Shown here: piece after piece, positions 1 to 8,273 of the stretch
How the letters are laid out: each line of letters begins with the position of its first letter
Numbering within the stretch: the stretch's first letter is position 1
Assembly (NCBI GenBank): GCA_026986005.1
Contig: JALSPK010000126.1
Span: forward strand, 1-35,378
Reading direction: 5' to 3'
Length of the DNA: 35,378 nt
Source: Saprospiraceae bacterium
GTDB taxonomy: Bacteria; Bacteroidota; Bacteroidia; Chitinophagales; Saprospiraceae
Position numbers and translations under genes: made by a program
Notes under the pieces: generated by a model
The model's input: the letters and a program-made list of their open reading frames with translations, nothing else
What the model was told of the DNA's origin: nothing
Database searches by the model: none

Positions 1-51
1 AGTCATGCATCAAGGCAAAATATAAAAATATTTTTAATAAAATGATTTTAT

Positions 52-59
52 TAATTTTG
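52..59 (+). promoter_or_regulatory. Possible -7 promoter element
   Basis: TAATTTTG matches the Bacteroidota -7 consensus TAnnTTTG and lies about 45 nt ahead of the GTG start at 104. No clear TTG is seen at the -33 position, so this rests on one box only. Confidence 0.3.
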
Positions 60-103
60 GGGTCACCTTAATTCCCAACGGGTCAGTTGGTCTGAAATTT
101 GGA

Positions 104-571
104 GTGAATATTGTTGAAACACACGTTATAGATGGAACTTTATTTGGTATGGATGGTAATGGTATTTTGCATGTAGATTTACCTTCAGTAGACATGAGTA
201 CAGCAAGTGATGAAGAAATAATTAATCAGTTTATTTTAGTTTTATCAGAAATAAACAAGTATTTTTGCGAAACAAGTAATTATGAACCTGTAAATTGGAG
301 AGATTATTTTGAACATTTTGGAGCAGGTATTTGGAATTCAAATTGGAGAGGTTGCCCACATTTCAGTGTGTTTTATAACAATTATTTGGATAGTAGTGAT
401 GAATTCCAAACTACAGAAACTGATCCGATTCATAATACTGCAATAACAGGAGGTCTGTGGAAGTATGAATTCAATATTCACGGTAAGCCTAATTTGCAAG
501 GATTGAAGTTCACAATGACTGAAGGTTGTTCGTTAGAATTTGATGATGTAGTGTTTCCTGATTGTGAATAG
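104..571 (+). CDS. Unrecognised acidic protein, GTG start
   Basis: A 155-residue protein that I do not recognise. It begins with GTG; the frame stays open upstream only to a stop at 38-40, and the first internal Met is at residue 16 (position 149). It is acidic, has no signal peptide or membrane segment, and contains several Trp and three Cys (one in the last residues, FPDCE). A -7-like box lies upstream and a strong hairpin follows the stop, so it looks like a self-contained transcription unit. It could be an orphan immunity-type or accessory protein, or the 3' part of a decayed longer gene, since the open frame ahead of the GTG (about 21 codons) reads plausibly as protein. No function is assigned. 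Confidence 0.5.
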   Translation: MNIVETHVIDGTLFGMDGNGILHVDLPSVDMSTASDEEIINQFILVLSEINKYFCETSNYEPVNWRDYFEHFGAGIWNSNWRGCPHFSVFYNNYLDSSDEFQTTETDPIHNTAITGGLWKYEFNIHGKPNLQGLKFTMTEGCSLEFDDVVFPDCE

Positions 572-578
572 TATTTTT

Positions 579-615
579 ATAGAGAGGTGAATTTTAGAGA
601 TTTTCACCTCTCTAT
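579..615 (+). terminator. Hairpin terminator after the 155-aa gene
   Basis: A 13-bp perfect stem (579-591 pairs with 603-615) encloses an 11-nt loop, 8 nt after the stop codon. The T-run after it is broken (TCTGTTT), so it is a good but not classical intrinsic terminator. Confidence 0.6.
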
Positions 616-704
616 TCTGTTTACTCAGTAAAAATAAATTTTAAAATGCAACCTTATGTATATCGTAAAATCATTAATTTTAATCAACAAAAGTAAAAAA
701 AATC

Positions 705-1331
705 ATGAAACATTATTTTTTAAATTTTTATCTGTTTTTGACTTTGATATTTTTTAATTGCAGTACTCCAATAAATAGTAATATTCAAAATAACATAATA
801 CTTAAAAAATATTTTAGCAAAGAGGAAATAATTCAATTGGGCAAAATTGTTTCTTTCTTCGACAAGAAAATTCTGAAGCATTGTAAAAGCAACGATACGG
901 CCAAGTGCTATTTTTCTTATTTTAAAGGGCTAAATATGAGCTACCTAAGTAATGGCTTGTCTATGGACACAATGAATAATCAAATATTTTTAAACACATT
1001 GCCTAAAGATGTTTTTAATGCAATTTGGGAATATACAGAGGGATTTGAAAGAAAAAAACCTAAGGGTAAGGAATACAAAAGGACATTTCTAATGTTCGAA
1101 GATAAAAAATATTATAAATTTTTAGGTGAATACGCTGAATCAAATACAGCTATCAAAAAATATTATTCTAAAATAAGTGACTGTGGTTCAATTGACCTGA
1201 CTTGTGGTGCAAATAACTATCTTATTAATAATTATGATAAATTTGATTTTAAAAATGAAATACATAGATTAATTTTTTCTATTCATTATATAACAGTTGG
1301 ACGAAATAATATGTTAAAACAATTTAAATGA
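705..1331 (+). CDS. Small predicted lipoprotein, unknown function
   Basis: A 208-residue protein with a classic lipoprotein signal: basic start MKHYF, a hydrophobic stretch, then LIFFNCS with the lipobox Cys at residue 19. The mature part is Lys-, Asn- and Tyr-rich, with further Cys near residues 60-68 and 159-167. No known domain is recognised. Its very low GC matches the AT-rich neighbourhood. It ends 1 nt before the stop of the convergent 2-oxoacid oxidoreductase gene, with no terminator between them, so transcripts from the two strands probably overlap. A role in the envelope is inferred only from the lipoprotein signal. Confidence 0.65.
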   Translation: MKHYFLNFYLFLTLIFFNCSTPINSNIQNNIILKKYFSKEEIIQLGKIVSFFDKKILKHCKSNDTAKCYFSYFKGLNMSYLSNGLSMDTMNNQIFLNTLPKDVFNAIWEYTEGFERKKPKGKEYKRTFLMFEDKKYYKFLGEYAESNTAIKKYYSKISDCGSIDLTCGANNYLINNYDKFDFKNEIHRLIFSIHYITVGRNNMLKQFK

Positions 1332-1332
1332 T

Positions 1333-2583
1333 TTATATTTCCAAACCTGCATCTATTGCCTTCAATAACACAGTAGAGTATTTATGAGAACTGACTGACT
1401 TTTTCAAAGCACCTACATCCATAGTGCCCGAATCCTGCAACCAATAACCCAGCGCTGCTAATGCTGCTCCTCTTTTGCCTGCTTTCCTGTTAAAGTCTCC
1501 AAATACGGTTTTATCATTAATGTTTTCGGTCTCTTCATTTTTAAGACTGTTATCCATAATCACGATACTTTTCTCCGTGATATTTCCTTTTACTTTATCC
1601 CATCCATCTTCTGAAACGACAATCACCACATCAGGTTCTTCCAGCCCCGTATAATTGACAGGTGTTTTGGACAATATAACTTCTGCAATCGAAAATCCTG
1701 TTCCAACAGTGACCGGATATTCTCCTTTCATCGTACTGTGAAGCCCTGAAAACATTCCCGTAGTTGCTAAGAGCTTTGCTGCTGACTGAACTCCTCCTCC
1801 GGCAGATCCGGCAAGTACTACACCTATTTTATTTTTTACTTTTGAATCAAAATCAGACTCAATTCTTTGCAATCTGTCCAATAAAGAACTCTTCTCATTA
1901 CGATGTGCTTTTACCGGAATTCTTTCATTTTTATATACTTCTGCTTCTTCAAAAACCTCCTGTAGTTCATCCAGCTTCTTAAATGCATAAGATGTACAAA
2001 GACTTGAAAACTCCACAATAGAAAACCCATTGACTTCAATTGCTTCTTTCAATACCTCTGTATATGTCTTGATGGAGGTTGCTCTAGCACTATACGCTGC
2101 ACCTGATGCATGAGCTAGTTTTACAATTTCAAATGGAGGCACATCTACTTCAAAATTCTTTTGTTCCTTAAATTTCTGAGTCGACAATCCACTAATTTGA
2201 CCACCAGTCATACCATACAATAGATTATTCATGACTACCAAGGTGACATCAATATTTCTTCTTGCTGCTTCCAATACGTGCTGCAATCCAATGGTAACAC
2301 CACCATCCCCTTGGATAATAATCACTTTTTTATCTCTGTTGTCCAGCCCTAGTGAAACTCCAACACCTAGAGCAGGAGCTCTACCGTGCAATCCGTGTAT
2401 AGAATGGGTATCAAACAATGGATCAACCAGTCCACTACACCCGATATCACTTACAATAATAGTATCGTGTTTTGTATAACCCAATTGCTCCATTGCCTTG
2501 GCAATATTCCTAACTATTATACCGTGCCCACAGCCTTGACAAAAGGGCATTTTTGCTTTGCTTAATATTTTATTTTTTGTCAT
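1333..2583 (-). CDS. 2-oxoacid:ferredoxin oxidoreductase, fused beta-gamma subunit
   Basis: A 416-residue protein joining two subunits of the 2-oxoacid:ferredoxin oxidoreductase family (oxidative decarboxylation of a 2-oxoacid to acyl-CoA with reduction of ferredoxin). Residues 1 to about 205 are the TPP-binding beta subunit: CQGCGH (C15, C18), C49 and C196 are the expected [4Fe-4S] ligands, and GDGG (92-95) with MNN (118-120) forms the TPP/Mg site. After a charged linker, about 250-416 is the gamma subunit (GSAGGGVQSAA near 260, EYP...GTG near 288). It overlaps the alpha gene by ATGA, showing translational coupling. Gamma is more often a separate gene or fused to alpha, so this order is unusual. 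No ferredoxin-like delta gene is present. The substrate (2-oxoglutarate or branched-chain oxoacid) cannot be read from the sequence. Confidence 0.9.
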   Translation of the reverse strand: MTKNKILSKAKMPFCQGCGHGIIVRNIAKAMEQLGYTKHDTIIVSDIGCSGLVDPLFDTHSIHGLHGRAPALGVGVSLGLDNRDKKVIIIQGDGGVTIGLQHVLEAARRNIDVTLVVMNNLLYGMTGGQISGLSTQKFKEQKNFEVDVPPFEIVKLAHASGAAYSARATSIKTYTEVLKEAIEVNGFSIVEFSSLCTSYAFKKLDELQEVFEEAEVYKNERIPVKAHRNEKSSLLDRLQRIESDFDSKVKNKIGVVLAGSAGGGVQSAAKLLATTGMFSGLHSTMKGEYPVTVGTGFSIAEVILSKTPVNYTGLEEPDVVIVVSEDGWDKVKGNITEKSIVIMDNSLKNEETENINDKTVFGDFNRKAGKRGAALAALGYWLQDSGTMDVGALKKSVSSHKYSTVLLKAIDAGLEI

Positions 2584-3698
2584 TTTTTTACAGCTTTTAC
2601 TATTTCAGAAGGACTGATTAGACTACCAATTTTATTTACTGAACTTACTTTCTTTGGACAATTGTTACCATAGATTATCTCCTTGTATATTCCTCCTATA
2701 TTTTCTTCTACAAAGATCACCTTTTCAAATCTATTCATTATTTCCATCACTTTTGGTGGAACAGGAATCATCGTTTTTACTATCAAAAGCGAAACTTTTT
2801 CACCTGAATTTCTCAAATCATTTACCGCATCTCTTGCAGCATCAGCGGATATACCGTATGTGACTATCAGTTTTTGTGCACCTTTTTGATCATCAAAATC
2901 AAAGAATGTGATTTCATCTATCCTTTTCTCAAATTTTTCCTTAAGCCTTTTTGTATTAGCCATTGATTCAGGGTCGTTCTTTTTTATCAGACCGGCATCG
3001 TTGTGCGTAGATGCATTTATTCTCACCTGATATTTATCATCACCGAGAGGAATATATGGAGGAACCATTTCTTTACCTGTTTTGTATGGTTTGTAAGGCT
3101 CCACTACCGATGTCGAAAATTTTTCAATCGGCTCAATTGCCTTCAAGGTTGACAAATCAAAGCTTTTATTGGTCATTACCAACTCTTTTGAGGTCAAAAG
3201 CACTACCGGAGTCCTGAATTTTATTGCTGTTTTGATAGCTTCATAAGTCATTTCCCAAGAATCTTTAAAATCAGAATGACTAAAAACAGGTATTGGGTAT
3301 TGACCCGATATAGCACCATTCAGAAACATCAGATCCCCTTGTGCTCCTGTGGTTGCCGAACCGGTACTCGGTCCAAGTCTTTGAGTCAAAATCAAGAGCA
3401 TAGGCAATTCCATCGCATATGCCATATTAAGCCCTTCCGTCATCAATGCCAGACCCGGAAACGCTGTAGCTGAAACAGGAAATTTGCCGGCAGCAGAAAA
3501 TCCAGCCATCCATTGCATAACAGTAATCTCATCAGGACCTGCTAAAAAAGAAGGAAACCTTTGAGTCCCGTATTGATAAAATCTATTAGAAGGAGTAATA
3601 GGATAACCGATAAATACATCCGCTCCTGCCTTTACACACGCCTCTGTGATCAGCATCGAAGCATCTGTAAATACCATTTGTTTGTTATTATTTTCCAA
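2580..3698 (-). CDS. 2-oxoacid:ferredoxin oxidoreductase alpha subunit
   Basis: A 372-residue alpha subunit, with the pyrimidine-binding and C-terminal domains of the oxidoreductase, and the first gene of the operon. Diagnostic segments are GADVFIGYPITPS (about 25-37), the EITVMQWMAGFSAAG motif region (about 57-71), TEGLNMAYAMELP (about 87-99) and GPSTG near 109-113. The C-terminal domain holds VSLLIVKTMIPVPP and FVEENIGG. The length fits a VorB/KorA-type alpha without fused gamma, which agrees with gamma sitting on the beta protein downstream. The ATG at 3698 is about 40 nt downstream of a TACCTTTG -7 box. Together the pair would be a cytoplasmic enzyme linking 2-oxoacid oxidation to low-potential electrons and, in reverse, possibly reductive carboxylation. 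Confidence 0.88.
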   Translation of the reverse strand: MENNNKQMVFTDASMLITEACVKAGADVFIGYPITPSNRFYQYGTQRFPSFLAGPDEITVMQWMAGFSAAGKFPVSATAFPGLALMTEGLNMAYAMELPMLLILTQRLGPSTGSATTGAQGDLMFLNGAISGQYPIPVFSHSDFKDSWEMTYEAIKTAIKFRTPVVLLTSKELVMTNKSFDLSTLKAIEPIEKFSTSVVEPYKPYKTGKEMVPPYIPLGDDKYQVRINASTHNDAGLIKKNDPESMANTKRLKEKFEKRIDEITFFDFDDQKGAQKLIVTYGISADAARDAVNDLRNSGEKVSLLIVKTMIPVPPKVMEIMNRFEKVIFVEENIGGIYKEIIYGNNCPKKVSSVNKIGSLISPSEIVKAVKK

Positions 3699-3737
3699 TT
3701 TATTTTGTTTTAATATTAGATATCAAAATAGAATTGG

Positions 3738-3745
3738 CAAAGGTA
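3738..3745 (-). promoter_or_regulatory. Promoter of the 2-oxoacid oxidoreductase operon
   Basis: Read on the minus strand, TACCTTTG matches TAnnTTTG exactly. A T-rich stretch rather than a clean TTG occupies the -33 position. It lies between the decayed repeat-A end and the alpha-subunit start, giving a leader of roughly 30-40 nt. Confidence 0.5.
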
Positions 3746-3849
3746 AACACATTTATAAAAAAACGTAAAATTTGAAGCATATTTAATAATGTTATCAATA
3801 TTTGATATAATTTAGATGCAATAAATATCAATGATTTTTTATAACAATT

Positions 3850-3886
3850 TTTTTTCAAAAATCAAGCACTTTACAGACAGACACTA
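3850..3886 (-). repeat. Repeat family A, one end only
   Basis: On the minus strand this reads TAGTGTCTGTCTGTAAAG, then TGCTTGATTTTTGAAAAA, matching the left end of the complete element at 29685-29848. Its first three bases (3884-3886) are the TAG stop of the upstream propeller gene. The opposite end of the element is not found in the 150 nt toward the alpha-subunit gene, so the copy is partial or decayed. Confidence 0.75.
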
Positions 3887-6800
3887 ATGAGTTTCAAGCT
3901 GAATACCAAGAGGTATTTTCAATTTGGCATCTTCAAATAGCTTAAGATTTTTCACATTTGAATTTTCAAGGATGCTTCCTTGTAGTCCCGGCATTACAAA
4001 AACCTTTTTTACATTGTCATTTAGGCCCGGAGACTTGTTCAATCCTGTCCCTCCTCTCCATTTTTCACCATTCCAAATTATATCTTCTATTTCTTTAGTA
4101 AAGATCAGAAGAAGTTGATATTCTTTGATGATATTATTACTTGAGTTGAATAGCATTGATCCGGTATAAGTACTGTACAAATGGACGGGTTGTGCTCTTG
4201 AGACCCAATTTAACCCATCTTCATTTTCACTTCTTGTCAATAGTTCATATTTTGCTCCTTCCCCCTCCTCATAAATAAAATTCAGATCATTGAACCAAAG
4301 GCTATCAGGTTGAGTAAATAATGAATTGCTACCGTAGTTGCTCAATATCCAATAATAATCCTTATACATTTTTTGAACTACATTTGAAATAGTATCAGGC
4401 ATTACATTCAATCTACTTACTACCATATCTCCATTGGGAAGTGTAGCACTATTTCCAAATCTCATTTTCAGCCCGACTTTATCAAAATTATAAATTCCCG
4501 GAGAAGTGATACTTAACCTTTGGCTTTTACCACCACCAATGGGAGCTGTGGATTTTACTCTTGAAGCATTACCATGCAAGCTGGCGTGCAATGTCCCGAT
4601 TCTATCGGTGATCACTCCTGATGCTCTATTAAATTGGTAATAGTGAACCAATGAAGGAAAATCGGTCGCTTTCTTAGTCAAATGCATTATATCTCGAATT
4701 TCATTTTCAGTCAAAGCAGTGTTAAATATACACACTTCGTCCATTTCTCCCTTGAGATTTCTACTACTCCAACCTCTATAACTACCAAATTTCATCGTGT
4801 TAAAATTCACTTCAGGCACTTGAAAACTATGCGTTGAACCGATACCATTTACATACAAAGTAATCCCTGTAGGTCTTGCTACCATCGCTACATAAGACCA
4901 TTCATCCGTAGGTATCTCCAATCCTGAATTCCACCAATAAGCACCATCCGGCCAATGATAAGCAATTTTATTATTTCTAAAATTAAAACCTGCTTTTTCA
5001 TTTGCGTCACCATCATTGAATACAATGCCGGTATAATCATTTTGAGCACCGTTGGGTTTTATCCAAGCTGTAAAAGTGATTTCATTGGTTAAAATATCGA
5101 CATCCGGTACTGTCACATAATCTTCGGAATTGCTACAAATAACTGCTCTTCCTGCTATGGTGTCGCAGTCACATTCATCCTCTACTGTAACCATATTTTG
5201 TATAGTTTTCGTATCTGATTGTCCATTGGGATTGGTAACAGTTAGAGATACTGTGTATTGTCCAACATCCCCAAATACTACCTTTGGATTTCTGATATTT
5301 GTGGCATTGATGTATTGAGGTGCAGGCGTGAATGTCCACGCCCATGATGCCCCTGCTTTTCTGATAGAATAATCTTCAAATTGCAAAGTATCCCTCGAAC
5401 AATAAGATATCAATTGATCGACCATAGGTTGCGCTACAGGAGATGATGACTCATATAGCTGACTTTCCCACAGAGCCTTATTTTCCGAAGCAAGTCTGAT
5501 TTTTTCATCTCTATAGAACGGGACAATCGCTTGATAATTTATTTTTGCGGGCAAGCCATCTGAAAATAGTTGCCAGTCAATATTATTGTTTTTATAAAAC
5601 ACTTTATTTCCTGCCATGACATATACCCCTCCGTCTGTTCCATCCTGTACTTGGATACCTTTAGGCTTTTCTCCATCAAAAATACTTGTAGTTAGATTTG
5701 TCCAAGTATCACCTCCATCAACTGAATGAAAAATCTTGTTACTGTTGCTATACCCATTTGTTATAGCTAAAAATATGCTGTTTTCATCTGTTCCGCTTGA
5801 CGAAATATACATCGCATTAGTAGTATGAGGAGGATTTAATTGAGACCAAGATGTGCCTCCATCAGTAGATTTCCAAAGTTTATTTCCCAATTGTACAGCA
5901 TAAATATAATCTGTATTGCTCCTGCAAACTTCGATACCCAGCATCTTTTTCGTATCATCATTTCCAAACACATTAATTGTATCAAAAGATACTCCTCCAT
6001 CTATACTTTTATACAAAACGTTTGCATTGCCAAGATAGAGTAAATTCCAAGAACGAGGGTCGGAGACGATTTCACTTTTTTGACCGGGATAATAGCTTTG
6101 ATTGGGAAATTTACTGTATTTAGGGATATTTGTCAATCCTCCTGTCAAGGATTCAGGAATCATTTTAGAGCCGATATCACTATGATGTACTTTGCGATTT
6201 TCCCCTTGATTTACATAGCCGGTAGCAGACTCCCCTCCACCAAGCGAAAGAAATCTTCCTTGCCCATAGCCTTCATAGTGACTTCCATTGCCATTGTGGT
6301 ATCGTCCTCCAGTGACTACATCATCATTCCACCCTTGTCCAAAGCCCCAAAATGCAGAGCCATAAATTCCTTTTGTCCTTGATTCTATATAATTAAAATT
6401 TTTATCATAATAGTCAATCCCTCCATCAGTAGTAACCCAAACATCATCACCGTTCATTTCAATCTCCTGAATATCAGGATGTCTATATCCGGAACCGCAA
6501 TTTTGACATTGATAACCACCCCATGCTGTATAAGTTACTCCACCATCTTCTGATTTGAATAGGTTGAGAGAGCCAACCAAAAATTTATCAGGGTCAGTAT
6601 CCGAAACATCAATTGCCAAATCATAAAACCCTTGGTTATATCCGGTAGTAGTCAATCCAAAATGAGTAAAGCACCAATGATCATTACTATATGGGCCTCC
6701 TGGCTCGTTGTCCGGATTGCCATCACCATTTCCATCATAAGGGGTTGACCATGATTCCGCAGCATCATCACTGCGATAAATACCCACATAATTATTATCA

Positions 6801-7915
6801 TCTACATTATCATCTTCATTTCCTATTAGCATAACATATATTCTATCGGGGTCTGCATCGGTCACGCCTATCCTTGCACCTCCATTGGATGCTGCATAAC
6901 CTCCTAACGGCTCCCACCACCCATTGGTTTTTGCGGTAAAACTCGCACCGTTGTCTGTGGATTTCCATATTTCCGTTCTGTTTTTGGTGGTATTCTCTTT
7001 TGCTACAAAAACTGTATTGGGATCATCCGTTTTTAGTTCGATATCATAGCATTTTTCAGCTATTATTGTTGACCAACTATTCCCTCCATCTGTACTTTTT
7101 TGCAACCCCTTGTTGCCTGCTGTCAACACAACATTGTGATCATTTGGATTGATAGATATATCTGTTATATTTAATTGATTGATATTTTGTATTTCATTCC
7201 AATTGTTGCCTCCATCTGTAGATTTATACAATCTTTTGCCTTGAGCCATATAGACAATATCTGCGTCAGTCGGATCAACCTCTATTGCTCCGATTCCCCC
7301 CAAAGATAGATTTTCTGCTAATGGAGACCAATTTAATCCCTTGTCAATACTTTTGAATAATGCACCTCCTTCTGTACCGGCGTACATCACATTGGGGTTG
7401 GATTGAGATTGGTCTATGACATAGACATTTACTTGAGAACTTTTGTACTCGGAGCCATCAGACTTATAAGTTTCGAATGGACCTATCGAAGACCAGTTAC
7501 CCGAGCGAGTTTTGATTCCTTGTTTTTGTCTGATTCTATCATATTTTCTCTTTAAAAATGCAGTTCTTTTATCCTCTTCCGCTAAAGTTGGGATATAAAT
7601 AGTTCCATCTTCTTCTACATAATTTTCGAAATAAACTGTTCTTATAAAAAATTTATAGTTTTGTGTATGAGTATTTTTTTTAAAAGGATGGTTGCTGTAA
7701 TATTTATCAAAAGCAATGCTTATATCATTATAATTCGGCGCTTTGCTATACAAAAGCTTGACCCATTTAGGACTATTATTACTGATTAAGGGTACTGTTT
7801 TGAATAGTTCAGGATATTTTGGATGAGGAAGATATTTTATATTTTCATTTATGCTTTGCGCATTAAAAATAACAATGTGTAAAAAAAACGAAATAGTGAT
7901 AAATAAAGTTCTCAT
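3884..7915 (-). CDS. Secreted beta-propeller/PKD/LamG protein, 3' truncated
   Basis: A 1343-residue exported protein. The ATG at 7915 is chosen over an upstream TTG because it begins a clean signal peptide (MRTLFITISFF...IFNA|Q20). Residues of about 140-790 form sortilin/BNR-type propellers with at least nine Asp-box motifs such as STDGGNNW, STDGGTSW and SVDGGDTW. A PKD domain follows (about 830-915, FEDYS...GQYTVSLTV), then a LamG-like lectin domain (about 925-1075, FTAWIKPNG, GEMDEVCIFN). The last 60 residues begin a short WNGEKWRGG repeat of the kind that normally precedes a T9SS C-terminal domain, but the frame stops at QLETH, exactly at the boundary of repeat A. No T9SS domain remains, so the gene is probably truncated and its product may be stranded in the periplasm. 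Confidence 0.85.
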   Translation of the reverse strand: MRTLFITISFFLHIVIFNAQSINENIKYLPHPKYPELFKTVPLISNNSPKWVKLLYSKAPNYNDISIAFDKYYSNHPFKKNTHTQNYKFFIRTVYFENYVEEDGTIYIPTLAEEDKRTAFLKRKYDRIRQKQGIKTRSGNWSSIGPFETYKSDGSEYKSSQVNVYVIDQSQSNPNVMYAGTEGGALFKSIDKGLNWSPLAENLSLGGIGAIEVDPTDADIVYMAQGKRLYKSTDGGNNWNEIQNINQLNITDISINPNDHNVVLTAGNKGLQKSTDGGNSWSTIIAEKCYDIELKTDDPNTVFVAKENTTKNRTEIWKSTDNGASFTAKTNGWWEPLGGYAASNGGARIGVTDADPDRIYVMLIGNEDDNVDDNNYVGIYRSDDAAESWSTPYDGNGDGNPDNEPGGPYSNDHWCFTHFGLTTTGYNQGFYDLAIDVSDTDPDKFLVGSLNLFKSEDGGVTYTAWGGYQCQNCGSGYRHPDIQEIEMNGDDVWVTTDGGIDYYDKNFNYIESRTKGIYGSAFWGFGQGWNDDVVTGGRYHNGNGSHYEGYGQGRFLSLGGGESATGYVNQGENRKVHHSDIGSKMIPESLTGGLTNIPKYSKFPNQSYYPGQKSEIVSDPRSWNLLYLGNANVLYKSIDGGVSFDTINVFGNDDTKKMLGIEVCRSNTDYIYAVQLGNKLWKSTDGGTSWSQLNPPHTTNAMYISSSGTDENSIFLAITNGYSNSNKIFHSVDGGDTWTNLTTSIFDGEKPKGIQVQDGTDGGVYVMAGNKVFYKNNNIDWQLFSDGLPAKINYQAIVPFYRDEKIRLASENKALWESQLYESSSPVAQPMVDQLISYCSRDTLQFEDYSIRKAGASWAWTFTPAPQYINATNIRNPKVVFGDVGQYTVSLTVTNPNGQSDTKTIQNMVTVEDECDCDTIAGRAVICSNSEDYVTVPDVDILTNEITFTAWIKPNGAQNDYTGIVFNDGDANEKAGFNFRNNKIAYHWPDGAYWWNSGLEIPTDEWSYVAMVARPTGITLYVNGIGSTHSFQVPEVNFNTMKFGSYRGWSSRNLKGEMDEVCIFNTALTENEIRDIMHLTKKATDFPSLVHYYQFNRASGVITDRIGTLHASLHGNASRVKSTAPIGGGKSQRLSITSPGIYNFDKVGLKMRFGNSATLPNGDMVVSRLNVMPDTISNVVQKMYKDYYWILSNYGSNSLFTQPDSLWFNDLNFIYEEGEGAKYELLTRSENEDGLNWVSRAQPVHLYSTYTGSMLFNSSNNIIKEYQLLLIFTKEIEDIIWNGEKWRGGTGLNKSPGLNDNVKKVFVMPGLQGSILENSNVKNLKLFEDAKLKIPLGIQLETH

Positions 7916-8199
7916 TCTGTTGATTTTTGCCTTCAATATATTGGTTAATGCTAAGAAAAACGTTGCAAAATACTAAAAACACACTTCAAAACCAAACCGC
8001 CACCAAGATAGTATTTATTTCAATTGCTTTTTCGTAATAAAGATTTAGTTACATACCAGTAATTGGACTAGTTTATATTGTTTATATAGTATGAGTTAGC
8101 AATTATACAAAAAGATTATTTTAACATAAAAATAGCTATTTTTTTTAATTTAGACACCATACAAAATCAATATATCTATAGCAAAAGTGTCTATATATA
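7916..8199. other. AT-rich divergent intergenic region with a degenerate B end
   Basis: Stretch between the divergent propeller and aconitase genes. At 7989-8016 CCAAACCGCCACCAAGATAG resembles the end of repeat family B (compare CCAAACCGCTACCAATATG at 30015), but the rest of that element is not recognisable and no matching opposite end is seen. The remaining bases show no gene. A weak TATTTTGC box on the minus strand could serve the propeller gene. Confidence 0.4.
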
Positions 8200-8229
8200 T
8201 TGATAATCCGTTTTTTTTCGTTATATTCG
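8200..8229 (+). promoter_or_regulatory. Aconitase promoter
   Basis: TTG at 8200-8202, a 19-nt spacer and TATATTCG at 8222-8229 fit the Bacteroidota promoter with one mismatch. Transcription would start near 8236, which rules out the upstream GTG at 8187 and supports the ATG at 8274. Confidence 0.55.
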
Positions 8230-8273
8230 CGTTCGGAAAAAATGAATATTCGATAACTTATAAAATAATTAAT

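Noticed and set aside
8187-8273. Longer N-terminus for aconitase from GTG at 8187
   Set aside because: The consensus-like promoter at 8200-8229 lies inside it and the extra 29 residues do not match aconitases.
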